DNA from: Collimonas arenae
GTDB lineage: Bacteria; Pseudomonadota; Gammaproteobacteria; Burkholderiales; Burkholderiaceae_D
Assembly: GCF_001584165.1 (NCBI RefSeq)
Contig: NZ_CP013233.1
Span: 1 to 64,000, forward strand
DNA: 64,000 bases
Reading direction: 5' to 3'
In this document: positions 36,584 through 46,667 of the stretch, one piece after another
Layout: each line of letters starts with the position of its first letter
How positions within the stretch are numbered: position 1 is the first letter of the stretch
The notes under the pieces: generated by a model
What the model was told of the DNA's origin: nothing
Database searches by the model: none
The model's input: the letters and a program-made list of their open reading frames with translations, nothing else
Program-made: the position numbers and the translations under genes

Positions 36584-37467
36584 TCAGTTCAGATGAGGAT
36601 AAGTGAAGCCAATAAAGTGCACGGCATTCACGGCGAAATGCACGATGATGGGGGCTTCGATGCGGCGGGTGAGGTGATACGCATAGGCGTAGCCGAACCC
36701 GGCAAGCGTGGCCAGCATTACGTAGACGCCGCCGCCAGCCGCGTGGGCGGCGCCGAACAGCAAGGCTGAACAGACGATTGCAGCCGACCGGCCGAACCGC
36801 ACATTGGCGAGCGATAGCGCCAGGCGATCCTGCAGCAATCCACGGAAGAAAGCCTCTTCCGCAACCACCGTAAAGAACAGGTTCGTCGCCAGAAACAACG
36901 CGCTGACTTGCGTGAATTTGAGATCAGGTTTGACATAAGCGATGCATGTCGCCAGACCGAGCACCGCTGCGATCGTGACCAGCGCAACAGGCCAGGTCTG
37001 TTTGAACAAACTGCCCCACTCCGGCGCCGTCTCGGCCCGTCTGCACAACAATGCCAGCAGGATCAGGCCGGCCGATCCCTTGTCGAAATTCGCATATTGG
37101 CTGAACGCAGCGGCGCCGACGGACAACGTCGTGTTCGCAATGATGAGCGGGTTGTTGAAACCGGGTAGCCGATGCAAGGCCAATCCCAACGCCAGCAGCG
37201 CCGTGCAAATGCCAAAGAAATAGCTTTGCAGGGACTTCGGTTTGGACGTAATGGCAACATAGGCCGCACCACCGAATGCCGCCAACGAAACAAGCGCGGC
37301 TGGGCGTAGCACCCCGCAGTCAGCCCGCAGGCGATGGCGGCGATGAAGAAAACGGTCCATGGCGCGATGACGGCGCGCTCGCCGATTCGTAGCGGTTTCA
37401 GCCAGACGGCGAGGATGGCAAATGCGAGTAATGCAAAAGTGAGGAAGATCGTTGCAGGGAAAATCAT
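36584..37467 (-). pseudogene. CPBP-family intramembrane metalloprotease, frameshifted
   Basis: A multi-pass membrane protease of the CPBP (Abi) family. Motif 1 is AEEAFFRGLLQ (two Glu and Arg), motif 2 LFGAAHAAG with the His, and a final helix with HFAVNAVHF. The N-terminal part starts MIFPATIFLTFALLAFAILA at the ATG at 37467 in one frame; the rest is in another frame down to 36584. Adding one G to the run at 37312-37315 (CCCC on the plus strand) joins ACGLTAG to VLRPAALVSLAAFGG and gives 294 residues. A homopolymer sequencing error is the simplest explanation. CPBP proteins process prenylated peptides or bacteriocin-type substrates; no partner is nearby. Confidence 0.8.
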
Positions 37468-37598
37468 TGTTTTCAATAAGCGATTTATCGGCCAACGAAA
37501 ATCCTAACACCGAGTGTCGGAATTTCAGCGATCTGCATGAAATCCATTGTGAGCGAAGTTACTTATCGCATGCATGCTGCTGAATCCTCTCGTTGATA

Positions 37599-38986
37599 TC
37601 AGGGCAGCAGTTTCCCGATGATGTTCTGGATAAATGGCAATGCCTCACTGGGGCTCGCCGCTGTTGGAACTATGGGTGTATTGCCTTGCGCTAATGAGGC
37701 GATCAGATTGGCCGCCGATACGCCGTGGATCAGCGGCGCCAAGTGGGCGGCGGCTTGATGCAGGCTCTGCTGCATGTCATTCAGCGGCGCCAACCTGGCC
37801 TGGGCCAGCGCCAGAGCGTCGTCGGATGCCGGTGGCGGCAACGCTTGCACGACTTGCCTGCCATCGAGCGACGGCTGATTCAGATTGAGGACTGGATCCA
37901 GCACGGCCGCATTGGCATCACGATTCGTCAGCGGCTGGTCTATGTTGAATCGCTCACGTAGCGTACGGATGATTGATGTATGGTCGAAATATTCGCCGTT
38001 GGTTGAGCGGAGCACGGTTCCCGGCTGGATCAGCGGAGAGGCGATGACGGCAGGCACCCTTACGCCATAGCGGTCAAAATTAAAGACCTGCCCCGGCTTG
38101 GGGGACTCTGGTGGCGTGGCGCTGGGCGGCAGGACATGATCGTAGCAGCCGCCATGCTCGTCAAATATGACGATCAGCATGGTTGAATTCCAGCAGGGGA
38201 ATTGAGGAGCGCGTTATACACGGTGGCGACAAGTTGATCGCCATAGTTCACATTATGCGGCGGATGCATGTCGTTCGGCCAGGTCACATCGGCAAAATAG
38301 CGCGGTTCGATGAATGAATAGGATGGCAGGTGGCCGTATTTGGCGTTGTCCAGGAAGTCTGCGAACGGATGGAAATGGTCTAGGTGATCCCACAGCCGGC
38401 TGAGGGTCAGCGCCTGCGGGAAGTCGTGATAGTAGATTTCCCAACCGTTAGGAACGACATCGTCCAGCACATTGAAGATCGTCGGCATCAGGTAGGGGAA
38501 ATGTGCCGGGCTGTTGTTCTCATAGCCGTCTGCGGTTCCGGTATGCATGAAGAAGCGGTTTGGCCAGGTCTGGCATGGCGCCGACGCATACCATTCGTCG
38601 CAGATGGCGTAGCTGCTTGCCAGGGCCGTCAGTGCCGGCAGTTGGCTGGGCATGAAGTAATGCATGATGTCTCTTGCTGCGCCGCCCTGGCCGACGTAAT
38701 TGGCGGCAAAGCCGCTCATCGGCGATGCAGCTGGCGCGAGGCCGAGCTGCTGGTTCATGTCGGTGAACAGTTCGCCGGGGTCCGGAGTGGGCAGCCAGCT
38801 GTCGTTCGGTCCGACCGGGCTGTTCCAGACCTGCACGGTACCGCCGCTGCCGTCGGGGTTGGTTTCGTTGCCGGTAAGTCCGTTGATTTTTCCTCCCAGC
38901 CAGTTCGGCGCGCCGAGCAAGTTATCAAACGAGCGGTTTTCCAGCATCAATACGACAAAGTAGTCAATCTGGTCTATCGACGCCAT
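37599..38986 (-). pseudogene. Phosphoesterase (phospholipase C/acid phosphatase family), frameshifted
   Basis: A protein of the bacterial phospholipase C/AcpA phosphoesterase family. The start MASIDQIDYFVVLMLENRSFDNLLG carries the active-site ENRSFD motif; later parts are CDEWYASAPCQTWPNRFFMHTGT and IFDEHGGCYDHVLPP, which bears the second metal-site residues. The gene is split into 38986-38174 and 38180-37599. One base missing near 38190-38194 joins NSPA to WNSTMLIVIFDEHGG and yields 462 residues. The ATG at 38986 follows GGAGG. No signal peptide is visible. Substrate is probably a phosphate ester. Confidence 0.85.
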
Positions 38987-39060
38987 GTGTGCCTCCGTAT
39001 GAAGCATGAGGTGTTGCGGCGTCAGATGCGGCTGACGCAACCGACAGCGATTGCCAGGCC

Positions 39061-39468
39061 CTAGGAAGCCGGCGGACCTTTGAGCTCGATCACATTACCT
39101 TCCGGGTCGGTGATGTAGATGGAAGGTCCTTCCCCTTCTGCGCCATTTCTCGATGCCAGTTCCCCCGCTTCCACGTTGTTTGCCCCGAGATGGCTGCGGA
39201 TGGCGGTTTCATCGAAAGGTTCGACGCGAAAACACAAGTGGTCGACATTGCGCCCTTCCTTGCCTGGCGCCGCACCGCCGGCGCTGCCCAGTTTGCCGTC
39301 GACCGGAACCAGATCGACTAGCGAACGTCCGGCGCGCAACTGCACCAGGCCGATGGCGTCGTTGCGGCGCTCTATCGGGCAGCCAAGCACATCGCAATAG
39401 AAGTGCAGCATTTTCTCCAGGTCAATGACGCGTAACACGACGTGGTCGATTTCACGGATATGGATCAT
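39061..39468 (-). CDS. VOC-family (glyoxalase/dioxygenase superfamily) protein
   Basis: A 135-residue protein of the vicinal-oxygen-chelate fold. It starts MIHIREIDHVVLRVIDLEKM with the first metal-binding His in DHVVLRV, a middle VDHLCFRVE repeat, and a terminal YITDPEGNVIELKG with the acidic ligand. The two beta-alpha-beta-beta-beta modules are complete. Family members include glyoxalase-like and fosfomycin-resistance-like enzymes; the substrate is not known. It sits 74 bp upstream of the phosphoesterase start on the same strand and may be expressed with it. Confidence 0.88.
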   Translation of the reverse strand: MIHIREIDHVVLRVIDLEKMLHFYCDVLGCPIERRNDAIGLVQLRAGRSLVDLVPVDGKLGSAGGAAPGKEGRNVDHLCFRVEPFDETAIRSHLGANNVEAGELASRNGAEGEGPSIYITDPEGNVIELKGPPAS

Positions 39469-39692
39469 ATTGGCGGACAGGATTGGGCTTCAGGAAGTTT
39501 CCTATGGGAATTTATTGTAGGTCAAATCGCCCGAGTCGGTCCACCAGACAATGCATGGAAGCATTTGATACCAGTATAAAAGCTGGTCTTGTTACAGGAT
39601 GACAAGCCGATTACGCTGGGTGTACTGCATCGTCCTAATGCTTTCGCTGCCGCCAGCCAAGGCGTTATCTTGAAAATTGAAAAGAGGATCTC

Positions 39693-40007
39693 ATGAAACG
39701 CTTCCACATCGCCCTTGCCGTTCGCAACCTCGATGAGTCCATCGCCGACTACAGCGTGCGCCTGGGGCAACCGCCGCATGTCGTGGTAATTGAAAAATAT
39801 GCAATGTGGCGTACCGACTTGTTGAATTTCTCGATCAACCAGATGCCGGAGCGCGCCGGTCAATTGCGCCACATCGGCTTCGAGGACGACTCGGCGCAAG
39901 GATTTGCCAGTACAACGGATGTCAATGGCATCGAATGGGAGCGTTTTTCACCGCAGGCGCAGGATGACAAGATCGTCGAAATCTATGGCGTGCCGGTCGG
40001 CCGCTAG
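39693..40007 (+). CDS. Short VOC-family protein
   Basis: A 104-residue protein beginning MKRFHIALAVRNLDESIADY, with a VOC-type first module (HIALAVRNLDESI) and RHIGFEDDS in the second half. The C-terminal metal-ligand segment is degenerate (EIYGVPVG), so it may be a non-enzymatic or heterodimeric member; it resembles short proteins related to ArsI/CadI lyases. AAAGAGG precedes the ATG. A strong terminator follows at 40042-40077. Confidence 0.75.
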   Translation: MKRFHIALAVRNLDESIADYSVRLGQPPHVVVIEKYAMWRTDLLNFSINQMPERAGQLRHIGFEDDSAQGFASTTDVNGIEWERFSPQAQDDKIVEIYGVPVGR

Positions 40008-40342
40008 TCTGCCTGGTCGGCGCAGCGATGCCGAAAAATGGAAAGACCCGCAGGTGCTAGCACCTGCGGGTCTTTTTTTATCCGGATTGCACTTTTTTGC
40101 CCAAATGTCGCTGCGGCGCAGGTCATGACAGCATCAGAAGCGCAGAAACCTGTCGGTTCGAGATGGCGCGGATGTTGCGTTCAATATAGATTGACGCGCT
40201 GCTGCCGTCGCCGCTGCATATGTCGGTTGCAGCAATTTACAGCTAGCCCACAGCTGTCGAAAGGGCGTATTCTTGACATGTTGAATGTTAAATCTGACGG
40301 CAATTGAATCTGCCTTGCTATTGTTTGATTGGAGTTGTTTGA
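40008..40342. other. Gene-free region with a terminator
   Basis: These 335 bases contain the terminator of the VOC gene and, near the right end, the ribosome site TTGGAG for the next gene. I see no coding. Confidence 0.55.
40042..40077. terminator. Terminator after the short VOC gene
   Basis: A perfect stem of about 15 bp (AAAGACCCGCAGGTG with its complement) around CTAG, followed by a run of T on the plus strand. Confidence 0.92.
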
Positions 40343-40711
40343 ATGTCCGTAACATCCCGGCCGTGTATCACCGGCTATCACGCTCATATTTACTACAATA
40401 TCGCGACATTGTCGCAAGCGCGTGCGTTGTGCGAGGAAGCAACTGAACGTTTTGGACTGGTCATGGGGCGCTTGCACCAGCGTCCGGTTGGTCCGCATCC
40501 GGACTGGAGCTGCCAGCTGGCTTTTGGCCCGGCGCAGTTCGGCGAAGTTATCCCGTGGCTGGCCTTGAATCGGGCCGGCCTGGTCGTATTCATCCATCCC
40601 GTGACCGGCGACGATCTGCTTGATCACAGCGATCATGCGATCTGGATGGGCGAGATGCGGCCGTTGAAGTTGTCGATTTTCTATGGTGCGACGGAAACAT
40701 CCGAAATGTGA
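40343..40711 (+). CDS. DOPA 4,5-dioxygenase-family protein
   Basis: A 122-residue protein of the DOPA 4,5-dioxygenase family. It contains GYHAHIYY, MGRLHQRPVGPHPDWSCQLAF and VVFIHPVTGDDLLDHSDHAIWMG, which together give the clustered histidines expected for metal binding. In fungi and plants relatives open the aromatic ring of DOPA; bacterial members act on catechols but physiological substrates are usually unknown. A TTGGAG ribosome site precedes the ATG. The next gene starts about 40 bases after its stop. Confidence 0.88.
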   Translation: MSVTSRPCITGYHAHIYYNIATLSQARALCEEATERFGLVMGRLHQRPVGPHPDWSCQLAFGPAQFGEVIPWLALNRAGLVVFIHPVTGDDLLDHSDHAIWMGEMRPLKLSIFYGATETSEM

Positions 40712-40752
40712 TCCGGCGCGGCCATGCCGCCGCCGGGAAGCAGGAGGTTGCC

Positions 40753-41457
40753 ATGCGCAATCGCGTTTCGAAGTGGCTGTTAATGGCCTTGGTCGTGGCT
40801 ACGGGCCTAACATTGCCGGCTGTGCATGCGACGGCTGACGGCATAATTCAGATCAACCCGGGACGTGCCGACAAGCCTGGATTCCTGGTGATCATCGAAT
40901 ACCCGGGACAATACCAACTGAGCGGCAACCTGCGGGTGCCGGATGCCAATACCACCGCGGTCGAAATCAACGCCGACAATGTCACTTTGGACTTGAACGG
41001 CTACACCATCCAGGGGCCGGCGCGTTGCGTCAAGCCGATGGCATCCTGTACTCCGGCTGGCGGCGGCAACGGCGTGCACACGGTCAATCGCCGCAATGTC
41101 ATGGTGAGGAACGGCAATATCCAGGGCATGGGCAATTACGGCGTTTATCTGGAGACCAGTTCCGGACGCATCGAGCGGCTCGTGTTGACCGGTAATGCCA
41201 ACGGCGGCGCGGTGTTTTTCGGCGGTTCGATCAGCGACAGCATTGCCGAAGCGAATGGTGGTGACGGCATCTTTGGCGTCGATCTCAAGGTCCGGCGCAA
41301 CGTGATTCGCAACAATTTCGGATATGGCCTCAAGGCCTTCGGGAAATCCGCCTCGCGCAACAACGAATTCATTGGCAACAACGGCAATGCTGTACAGAGC
41401 AATCTCAAGTCGGCGGTGGGCGACGGCAACACATGCAGCGCTACGGCCTGCCGCTAG
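40753..41457 (+). CDS. Exported right-handed beta-helix protein
   Basis: A 234-residue precursor with a signal peptide (WLLMALVVATGLTLPAVHA) and a parallel beta-helix repeat domain: DNVTLDLNGYTIQGP, RRNVMVRNGNIQGM, NYGVYLETS, DSIAEANGGDGIFG and KVRRNVIRNNFGYGLKAFG are successive coils. Such folds occur in polysaccharide lyases and surface proteins; no lyase active site is clear. The ATG at 40753 is chosen because AGGAGG is at 40742-40747. A longer upstream frame overlaps the previous gene and is rejected. Confidence 0.85.
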   Translation: MRNRVSKWLLMALVVATGLTLPAVHATADGIIQINPGRADKPGFLVIIEYPGQYQLSGNLRVPDANTTAVEINADNVTLDLNGYTIQGPARCVKPMASCTPAGGGNGVHTVNRRNVMVRNGNIQGMGNYGVYLETSSGRIERLVLTGNANGGAVFFGGSISDSIAEANGGDGIFGVDLKVRRNVIRNNFGYGLKAFGKSASRNNEFIGNNGNAVQSNLKSAVGDGNTCSATACR

Positions 41458-41532
41458 GCACGCAACCGGCTGGAATTGCGGGTAAGATGGCTCGATTGGT
41501 TTTTTTCCCGCATTCATCCACAGGCGGTCAAC

Positions 41533-42201
41533 ATGAAAAATTGGATAAGACACAACAAGGGTTTCCTGGTGTTCCTGTTTCTCTTCGGGATTTTCCGCAC
41601 CGCGATCGCCGACTGGAATCCGATACCATCGGGTTCGATGCGTCCCAATCTGGTGGAAGGTGACGTGGTGTTCGTCAACCGGCTCGCCTTCAATCTCAAA
41701 GTCCCGCTGACCAACATCGTGCTGACCCATCTGGGCGAACCGCAGCGCGGTGACGTCGTCACGTTTTTCTCACCCAAGGATGGCACCCGGCTGATCAAGC
41801 GGGTGATTGCGCTGCCGGGCGATACGGTGGAGATGCGCGATGAAAAGCTGCTGATCAATGGTCACGAAGCCGACTATGCAATGCTGGATTCAGCGCCCGA
41901 ACCGCTCGATCATGGCGGCAGCATGGTTGCCGTGCGCCTGCGTGAGCAAATGGGAAGGGAGCAGCATCGCATCCAGGTGTTACCTGAGGCGAATGCCGGC
42001 CGCAATTTTGCGCCGGTGGTGGTGCCGGCCGACCATTACATGATGCTCGGCGATAACCGCGACAACAGCGCTGACTACCGCTACTTCGGTTTCGTGCCGC
42101 GCGAACTGTTGATTGGTCGCGCCGAACGGGTATTGGTATCGGCTGATATCAAAGGCAACTGGATGCCGCGCGCCGACCGTTTCGGCATGCAGATACGCTG
42201 A
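41533..42201 (+). CDS. lepB: Signal peptidase I
   Basis: A 222-residue type I signal peptidase that cleaves signal peptides from exported proteins at the membrane. One N-terminal membrane anchor (FLVFLFLFGIFRTAIA) precedes the catalytic Ser at 35 in PSGSMRP and the general-base Lys at 89 in LIKRVIALPGD; box E is GDNRDNSADYRYFGFVP. It is shorter than the main E. coli LepB and is not next to lepA or rnc, so it is probably a second signal peptidase. The start at 41533 fits the membrane anchor; the ribosome site is weak. Confidence 0.9.
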   Translation: MKNWIRHNKGFLVFLFLFGIFRTAIADWNPIPSGSMRPNLVEGDVVFVNRLAFNLKVPLTNIVLTHLGEPQRGDVVTFFSPKDGTRLIKRVIALPGDTVEMRDEKLLINGHEADYAMLDSAPEPLDHGGSMVAVRLREQMGREQHRIQVLPEANAGRNFAPVVVPADHYMMLGDNRDNSADYRYFGFVPRELLIGRAERVLVSADIKGNWMPRADRFGMQIR

Positions 42202-42406
42202 ACTGCTGCGGCTTGACCGCGCGAAACGCTGCAAGTTAGTATGAGGGATGCTTAGTCCCCTCACCCATTCCTGTCACATCCTCCGCTTGCGCTGTTGTCG
42301 CACGCCATTCCCGCGGCGCGGCTGATCCGTCGCGCTCGTCCGCTTGTACCTTGCCAGGTGCATGTCACACTGGCATATCTGCAAAAAATTTTCGGAAAAC
42401 AACAGC

Positions 42407-43804
42407 ATGGAATTGCATCTGTACGACAGTTGGGAGCGGCGCGTCCGGCCTTTTGAAAGCATTGTTCCGGGGCGCGTGGGTTTGTACTGCTGCGGCCCTA
42501 CGGTGTATGACTACGCGCACATCGGCAATTTGCGTACTTACATCTTCGAAGACTTGTTGCGCCGGACGCTGCAGTTCAACGGCTACCAGGTGCAGCATGT
42601 GATCAACATCACCGATGTCGGCCACCTGGTATCGGACGCCGACGATGGCGAAGACAAGATGGAAAAAGGTAGCCGCCGTACCGGCAAGAGCGCATGGGAT
42701 ATCGCGGCGTTCTACAGTGCTGCGTTCATGGCGGATTTCCACGCACTTAATCTGCTGGAGCCGGAAACCTGGTGCCGCGCCACCGAATACCTGCCGCAAC
42801 AAATCGCTTTCATCGCAACGCTGGAACAGAAGGGTTATACCTATCGCACCGCCGACGGCATCTACTTCGATACCGCCAAGCAAAGCGATTACGGTTACAT
42901 GGCGCGGCTGGATCGCCATGCGCTGCAGGCTGGCGTTCGCGTCGCGCTGGGCGACAAGCGCAGCGCCACCGATTTCGCGCTATGGAAATTCAGTCCGCCC
43001 GATGTGCAACGGCAGATGGAATGGGATAGCCCCTGGGGGCGAGGTTTTCCCGGTTGGCATATCGAATGCTCGGCGATGTCGGCAGCGCATCTTGGCAGCT
43101 GGTTCGATATCCATTGCGGCGGCGAAGACCATATCGCGGTCCATCACAGCAATGAAATCGCCCAGACCCAGGCTTGCCACGGCACGCGCCTGGCAAACTT
43201 CTGGATGCACGGCTATTTCTTGCAGACCGGCAGCGAAAAGATGTCCAAGTCCAGTGGAGAATTCCTGCGGTTGCAGACGTTGCTGGATCGCGGCATCGAT
43301 CCGCTGGCTTATCGTTACCTGTGCCTGAGCGCGCACTATCGCAGCCAGCTGGAATTCAGCTGGGATGGATTGCAGGCAGCCGCCATCGGCTTGCAGCGTT
43401 TGCGTGATGCCTATCATCGCTGGCCGCAAGGTGGCCACGTCGACGACGCATGGTTGCTGCGTTTTCGCAGCGAGGTCAATAACGACCTGAATTTTCCGCG
43501 CGCGTTGGCGCTGATGTGGGAGCTGGTGCGTAGCGATAGCGACGCTGCGACCTGCAGGGCGACCTTGCGTGCGATGGATGACGTGTTGGGACTGGATCTG
43601 GATAATTGGCGTCCGGCGATTGTGGAAGTGCCGGAAGCGGTGACGCAGCTTGCCGCCCAACGCCAGGCCGCGCGCTCAGCGCGGCAATGGCAGGAAGCCG
43701 ATCGCTTGCGCGAGCTGATCCGTGCGTCTGGTTTTCTGGTGGAAGATACTGCCGCGGGGCCTGCGCTGAAACCGGTGCTGCAAGGCGTGGCGCATGACAG
43801 CTGA
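42407..43804 (+). CDS. cysS: Divergent cysteinyl-tRNA synthetase paralogue
   Basis: A 465-residue class I synthetase of the CysS group. The zinc-binding Cys lies in YCCGPTVYDY; the HIGH motif is HIGN; the middle part has GFPGWHIECSAMSAAHLG and HCGGEDHIAVHHSNEIAQ with the other zinc ligands; KMSKSSGEFL is intact. The C-terminal helical region is present. Standard betaproteobacterial CysS usually has a VCGMTVYDY-type start and GGxDLxFPHHENE motif, so this one is a clear outlier. It may be a second copy acting in another ligase reaction or giving inhibitor resistance. The ATG at 42407 begins the family-like sequence. Confidence 0.85.
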   Translation: MELHLYDSWERRVRPFESIVPGRVGLYCCGPTVYDYAHIGNLRTYIFEDLLRRTLQFNGYQVQHVINITDVGHLVSDADDGEDKMEKGSRRTGKSAWDIAAFYSAAFMADFHALNLLEPETWCRATEYLPQQIAFIATLEQKGYTYRTADGIYFDTAKQSDYGYMARLDRHALQAGVRVALGDKRSATDFALWKFSPPDVQRQMEWDSPWGRGFPGWHIECSAMSAAHLGSWFDIHCGGEDHIAVHHSNEIAQTQACHGTRLANFWMHGYFLQTGSEKMSKSSGEFLRLQTLLDRGIDPLAYRYLCLSAHYRSQLEFSWDGLQAAAIGLQRLRDAYHRWPQGGHVDDAWLLRFRSEVNNDLNFPRALALMWELVRSDSDAATCRATLRAMDDVLGLDLDNWRPAIVEVPEAVTQLAAQRQAARSARQWQEADRLRELIRASGFLVEDTAAGPALKPVLQGVAHDS

Positions 43805-43874
43805 CATCACCGGTGCAAAGTGTCCTTTGCTAGCAATGCGCTGACGGCATACTCTTCATCGAGTAAGTCGTACC

Positions 43875-45167
43875 TCAGGAAAATTTGTCGAGGATGCTGT
43901 AGTACGCAACACCGGCCGCGATGTAGAAACGCTGCAGGCCGTGGAATGGGATCGGCTGTATCGTGCTGATCGGGAATGGGAATGTCGCATCCGTGTGCAG
44001 CAGGCGCTGCGCCAGGCAGCGGCCCATAGTTGAGGCCATCGCGATGCCGCGGCCGTTGTAGCCGAGTGCAATCGTCAGGCCAGCGGCGGGTTCGTGCACG
44101 TGCGGCAGGAAATCGCGCGTGATCGCTACTCGTCCGGCCCAGCGGAATTCGTATTCGATGCCGCTCAGCTGCGGAAACAGCAGTGCCAGCGATCGTTCCA
44201 GGTGGCTGAAATCCTGCGCTCCTTGCGGATCGGCAAACGGGCCGCGGCCGCCCATCAGCAGGCGGCCGTGGGCGTCGCGCCGGTAGTACAGCAGCAGGCG
44301 CCGCGAATCGGACACCACTTCGCGGCCGGCCAGGATGCTGTCGCCCAATTGTGCGGAAAGCGGCTTGGTGGCGACGATGAAACTATTGGCGGCAATCACC
44401 GATTGCTTGAGGCGCGGCCACAAATCACCGGTGTAGCCGTTGGTGGCGATCACCACTCGCTCGGCTGTTACGCTCAGGCCGGCGGCAGTGTCGACGCGCC
44501 ATTGACCATCCTGCCGTTGCAGGCCGGATACCAGCGTGTTGCCATGGATGGCGGCGCCGTGCGATTGCGCCGCCCGCACCAGGCCGCGGCAATAGCTGAG
44601 CGGCTGGATGCTGCCGGCACGGCGGTCGATCCAGCCGCCGACGTAGGCCGGTGTGCCGATGCGTCGGGCAACGCCGTCGCGCGTCAGCACTTCAACCGGC
44701 GCGCCGCGTTCAGCCCATTGCCGGGCACGCTTTTCCAGCGTGCGCATCACCTTGTCTGAATGCGCCGGCTGGATCCAGCCGTTGCGGGTGGCATCGCATT
44801 CGATGCGATATCGGTCGATCAGGTCGTACACGGTATCGGCAGCCTTGCCGATGGTGTCGATCAGCAGCTCACCCTTTTTACTGCCAAACATCACGTTCAA
44901 TTCGTCGGGATCGTATTTCAAGCCGGGAATCACCTGGCCGCCGTTACGGCCGGAGGCGCCCCAACCCGGTTCGGACGCCTCCAGCAGGCAGACGTCGACG
45001 CTGGCCTGGGCCAGATGCAGGGCCGTGGAGAGCCCGGTGAAACCGCCGCCGATGATGATCACATCAGCCTTGCGCGAGGCCGCCAGCGGCGGTGTCGGTG
45101 CGGCCGGCGCGGCGGTCGCCGCCCATAATGAAGGAGGCAACGCTTGTCCTGCAGTGATGTTGTTCAT
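43875..45167 (-). CDS. FAD-dependent amine/amino-acid oxidoreductase (DAO family)
   Basis: A 430-residue D-amino-acid-oxidase-type flavoprotein. The FAD-binding motif is VIIIGGGFTGLSTALHLA near 29-46, followed by LLEASEPGWGASGRNGGQVIPG. The C-terminal FAD contact is TIALGYNGRGIAMAS. It resembles PuuB/OrdL-like oxidases of gamma-glutamylputrescine and related amines. The ATG at 45167 is chosen because the family sequence begins close to it. The ABC importer genes end just upstream on the same strand (10 bp gap), so the substrate is probably the amine or amino acid that they import. Confidence 0.88.
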   Translation of the reverse strand: MNNITAGQALPPSLWAATAAPAAPTPPLAASRKADVIIIGGGFTGLSTALHLAQASVDVCLLEASEPGWGASGRNGGQVIPGLKYDPDELNVMFGSKKGELLIDTIGKAADTVYDLIDRYRIECDATRNGWIQPAHSDKVMRTLEKRARQWAERGAPVEVLTRDGVARRIGTPAYVGGWIDRRAGSIQPLSYCRGLVRAAQSHGAAIHGNTLVSGLQRQDGQWRVDTAAGLSVTAERVVIATNGYTGDLWPRLKQSVIAANSFIVATKPLSAQLGDSILAGREVVSDSRRLLLYYRRDAHGRLLMGGRGPFADPQGAQDFSHLERSLALLFPQLSGIEYEFRWAGRVAITRDFLPHVHEPAAGLTIALGYNGRGIAMASTMGRCLAQRLLHTDATFPFPISTIQPIPFHGLQRFYIAAGVAYYSILDKFS

Positions 45168-45177
45168 GCTGTGCTTT

Positions 45178-45942
45178 TTAATTTGACGCTGGCGCGCCGG
45201 CTTGCTGGCCCTGGTCCTGACCAAGTACGCGGCGCAGGAAATCCTTGGTGCGTGCATGTTGCGGCGCGCTCAATACCTGTTTCGCCGCGCCTTCTTCGAC
45301 AATGGTGCCGCTGTGCAGGAAGCAAACGCGGTCGGCGACATCACGCGCGAAACCCATTTCGTGCGTGACAACGATCATGGTCATGCCGTCGTCGGCCAGG
45401 TTGCGCATGACGGCCAACACCTCACCCACCAGTTCCGGATCGAGCGCAGAAGTCGGCTCGTCGAACAGGATCGCTTTCGGCTTCATCGCCAATGCGCGAG
45501 CAATCGCCACGCGCTGCTGCTGGCCGCCTGACAGTTGATTCGGATAAGCATCGGCGCGTTGCGCCAGGCCGACTTTGTCGAGCAAGGCCAGCGCTTCTTT
45601 CTTTGCGGTAGCCGGTGCGATCTTGTTGACGTAGACCGGCCCTTCCATCACGTTCTCCAGTACGGTGCGATGCGGGAACAGGTTAAAGCGCTGGAATACC
45701 ATGCCGACATGGGTGCGCAACTGGTGGATGGTGGACGATTTGCTGTCGACTCGTTCGCCTTCGATCAGGATCTCGCCGCCTTCATAGGTTTCGAGGCCGT
45801 TGATGCAACGCAGGACGGTCGATTTGCCGGAGCCGGATGGGCCGATCAGGCATACCACTTCACCAGCGGCGACCTGCAGCGAGACGCCTTTCAATACTTC
45901 GTGTTCGCCGAAGCGTTTGTGGATTTGTTTGACTTCAATCAT
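45178..45942 (-). CDS. Polar amino acid ABC transporter, ATP-binding protein
   Basis: A 254-residue ATPase of the polar amino acid (GlnQ/HisP-like) group. Walker [14 protein letters not shown] near 34-46, Q-loop [10 protein letters not shown], signature [15 protein letters not shown], Walker [13 protein letters not shown], and H-loop VVTHEMGFA are all present. Its start overlaps the stop of the permease gene by four bases (ATGA), so the two are translationally coupled. Together with the permease and binding protein it forms a complete importer. Confidence 0.95.
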   Translation of the reverse strand: MIEVKQIHKRFGEHEVLKGVSLQVAAGEVVCLIGPSGSGKSTVLRCINGLETYEGGEILIEGERVDSKSSTIHQLRTHVGMVFQRFNLFPHRTVLENVMEGPVYVNKIAPATAKKEALALLDKVGLAQRADAYPNQLSGGQQQRVAIARALAMKPKAILFDEPTSALDPELVGEVLAVMRNLADDGMTMIVVTHEMGFARDVADRVCFLHSGTIVEEGAAKQVLSAPQHARTKDFLRRVLGQDQGQQAGAPASN

Positions 45943-46595
45943 TTCCGCTTCCCCTGTCCAAAGCGCGCCTCCAGCCGTCGCGTCAGCAGCACCAGCGGCA
46001 GGCTCAACAGCAAATACATCAACGCCACCATGGTGTACACGGTCATGTTCTGAAAGGTCGACGAGGCGATCATTTGCCCGGCGCGGGTCATCTCCAACAC
46101 GGTGATGGTAGACACCAGCGACGAATCCTTGAGCATCATCACCAAGGTGTTGCCATACGGTGGCAACGCGATGCGAAACGCCTGCGGCAACACCACGCGG
46201 CGCATGATCATCGCTCTGCGCATGCCGATCGACTGTGCGGCTTCGATCTGGCCCGGATCAACCGCTTCGATACCGGCGCGGAAATTTTCTGCCTGGTACA
46301 CCGAGTAAGCGATGCCGAGGCCGATCACGCCGGCCTGGAATGCGCTCAGCTGGATGCCCAGTTCCGGCAGGACGAAATAGATGTAGAACAGCTGCACGAT
46401 GATCGGCAAGCCGCGGATGATGTTGATGAAACTGGCCGCGAACCATGACACCGGCCGTAGCTGCGACAATTTCATCAGCGCCAGGAGCAGGCCCAGCACG
46501 GTGCTGAGGATCAATGAGTAAAAGGTGACTTCCACCGTGACCACTGCACCGCGCAGTAGGATAGGCAAGAAATCCATGACGTTCTGGATCAGCAT
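45939..46595 (-). CDS. Polar amino acid ABC transporter, permease
   Basis: A 218-residue permease of the HisM/GlnP group with about five membrane helices. The conserved EAA loop reads [29 protein letters not shown] near 135-160. Only one permease gene is present, so the channel is probably a homodimer. It lies between the binding-protein gene and the ATPase gene on the same strand. Confidence 0.95.
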   Translation of the reverse strand: MLIQNVMDFLPILLRGAVVTVEVTFYSLILSTVLGLLLALMKLSQLRPVSWFAASFINIIRGLPIIVQLFYIYFVLPELGIQLSAFQAGVIGLGIAYSVYQAENFRAGIEAVDPGQIEAAQSIGMRRAMIMRRVVLPQAFRIALPPYGNTLVMMLKDSSLVSTITVLEMTRAGQMIASSTFQNMTVYTMVALMYLLLSLPLVLLTRRLEARFGQGKRK

Positions 46596-46667
46596 GAGTA
46601 ACTTTTCAACGAGGAAGGAAGCGGCAGCGTGCCCGGACCTGGAGAGGGACGGGCAGATCGCTCGTGA

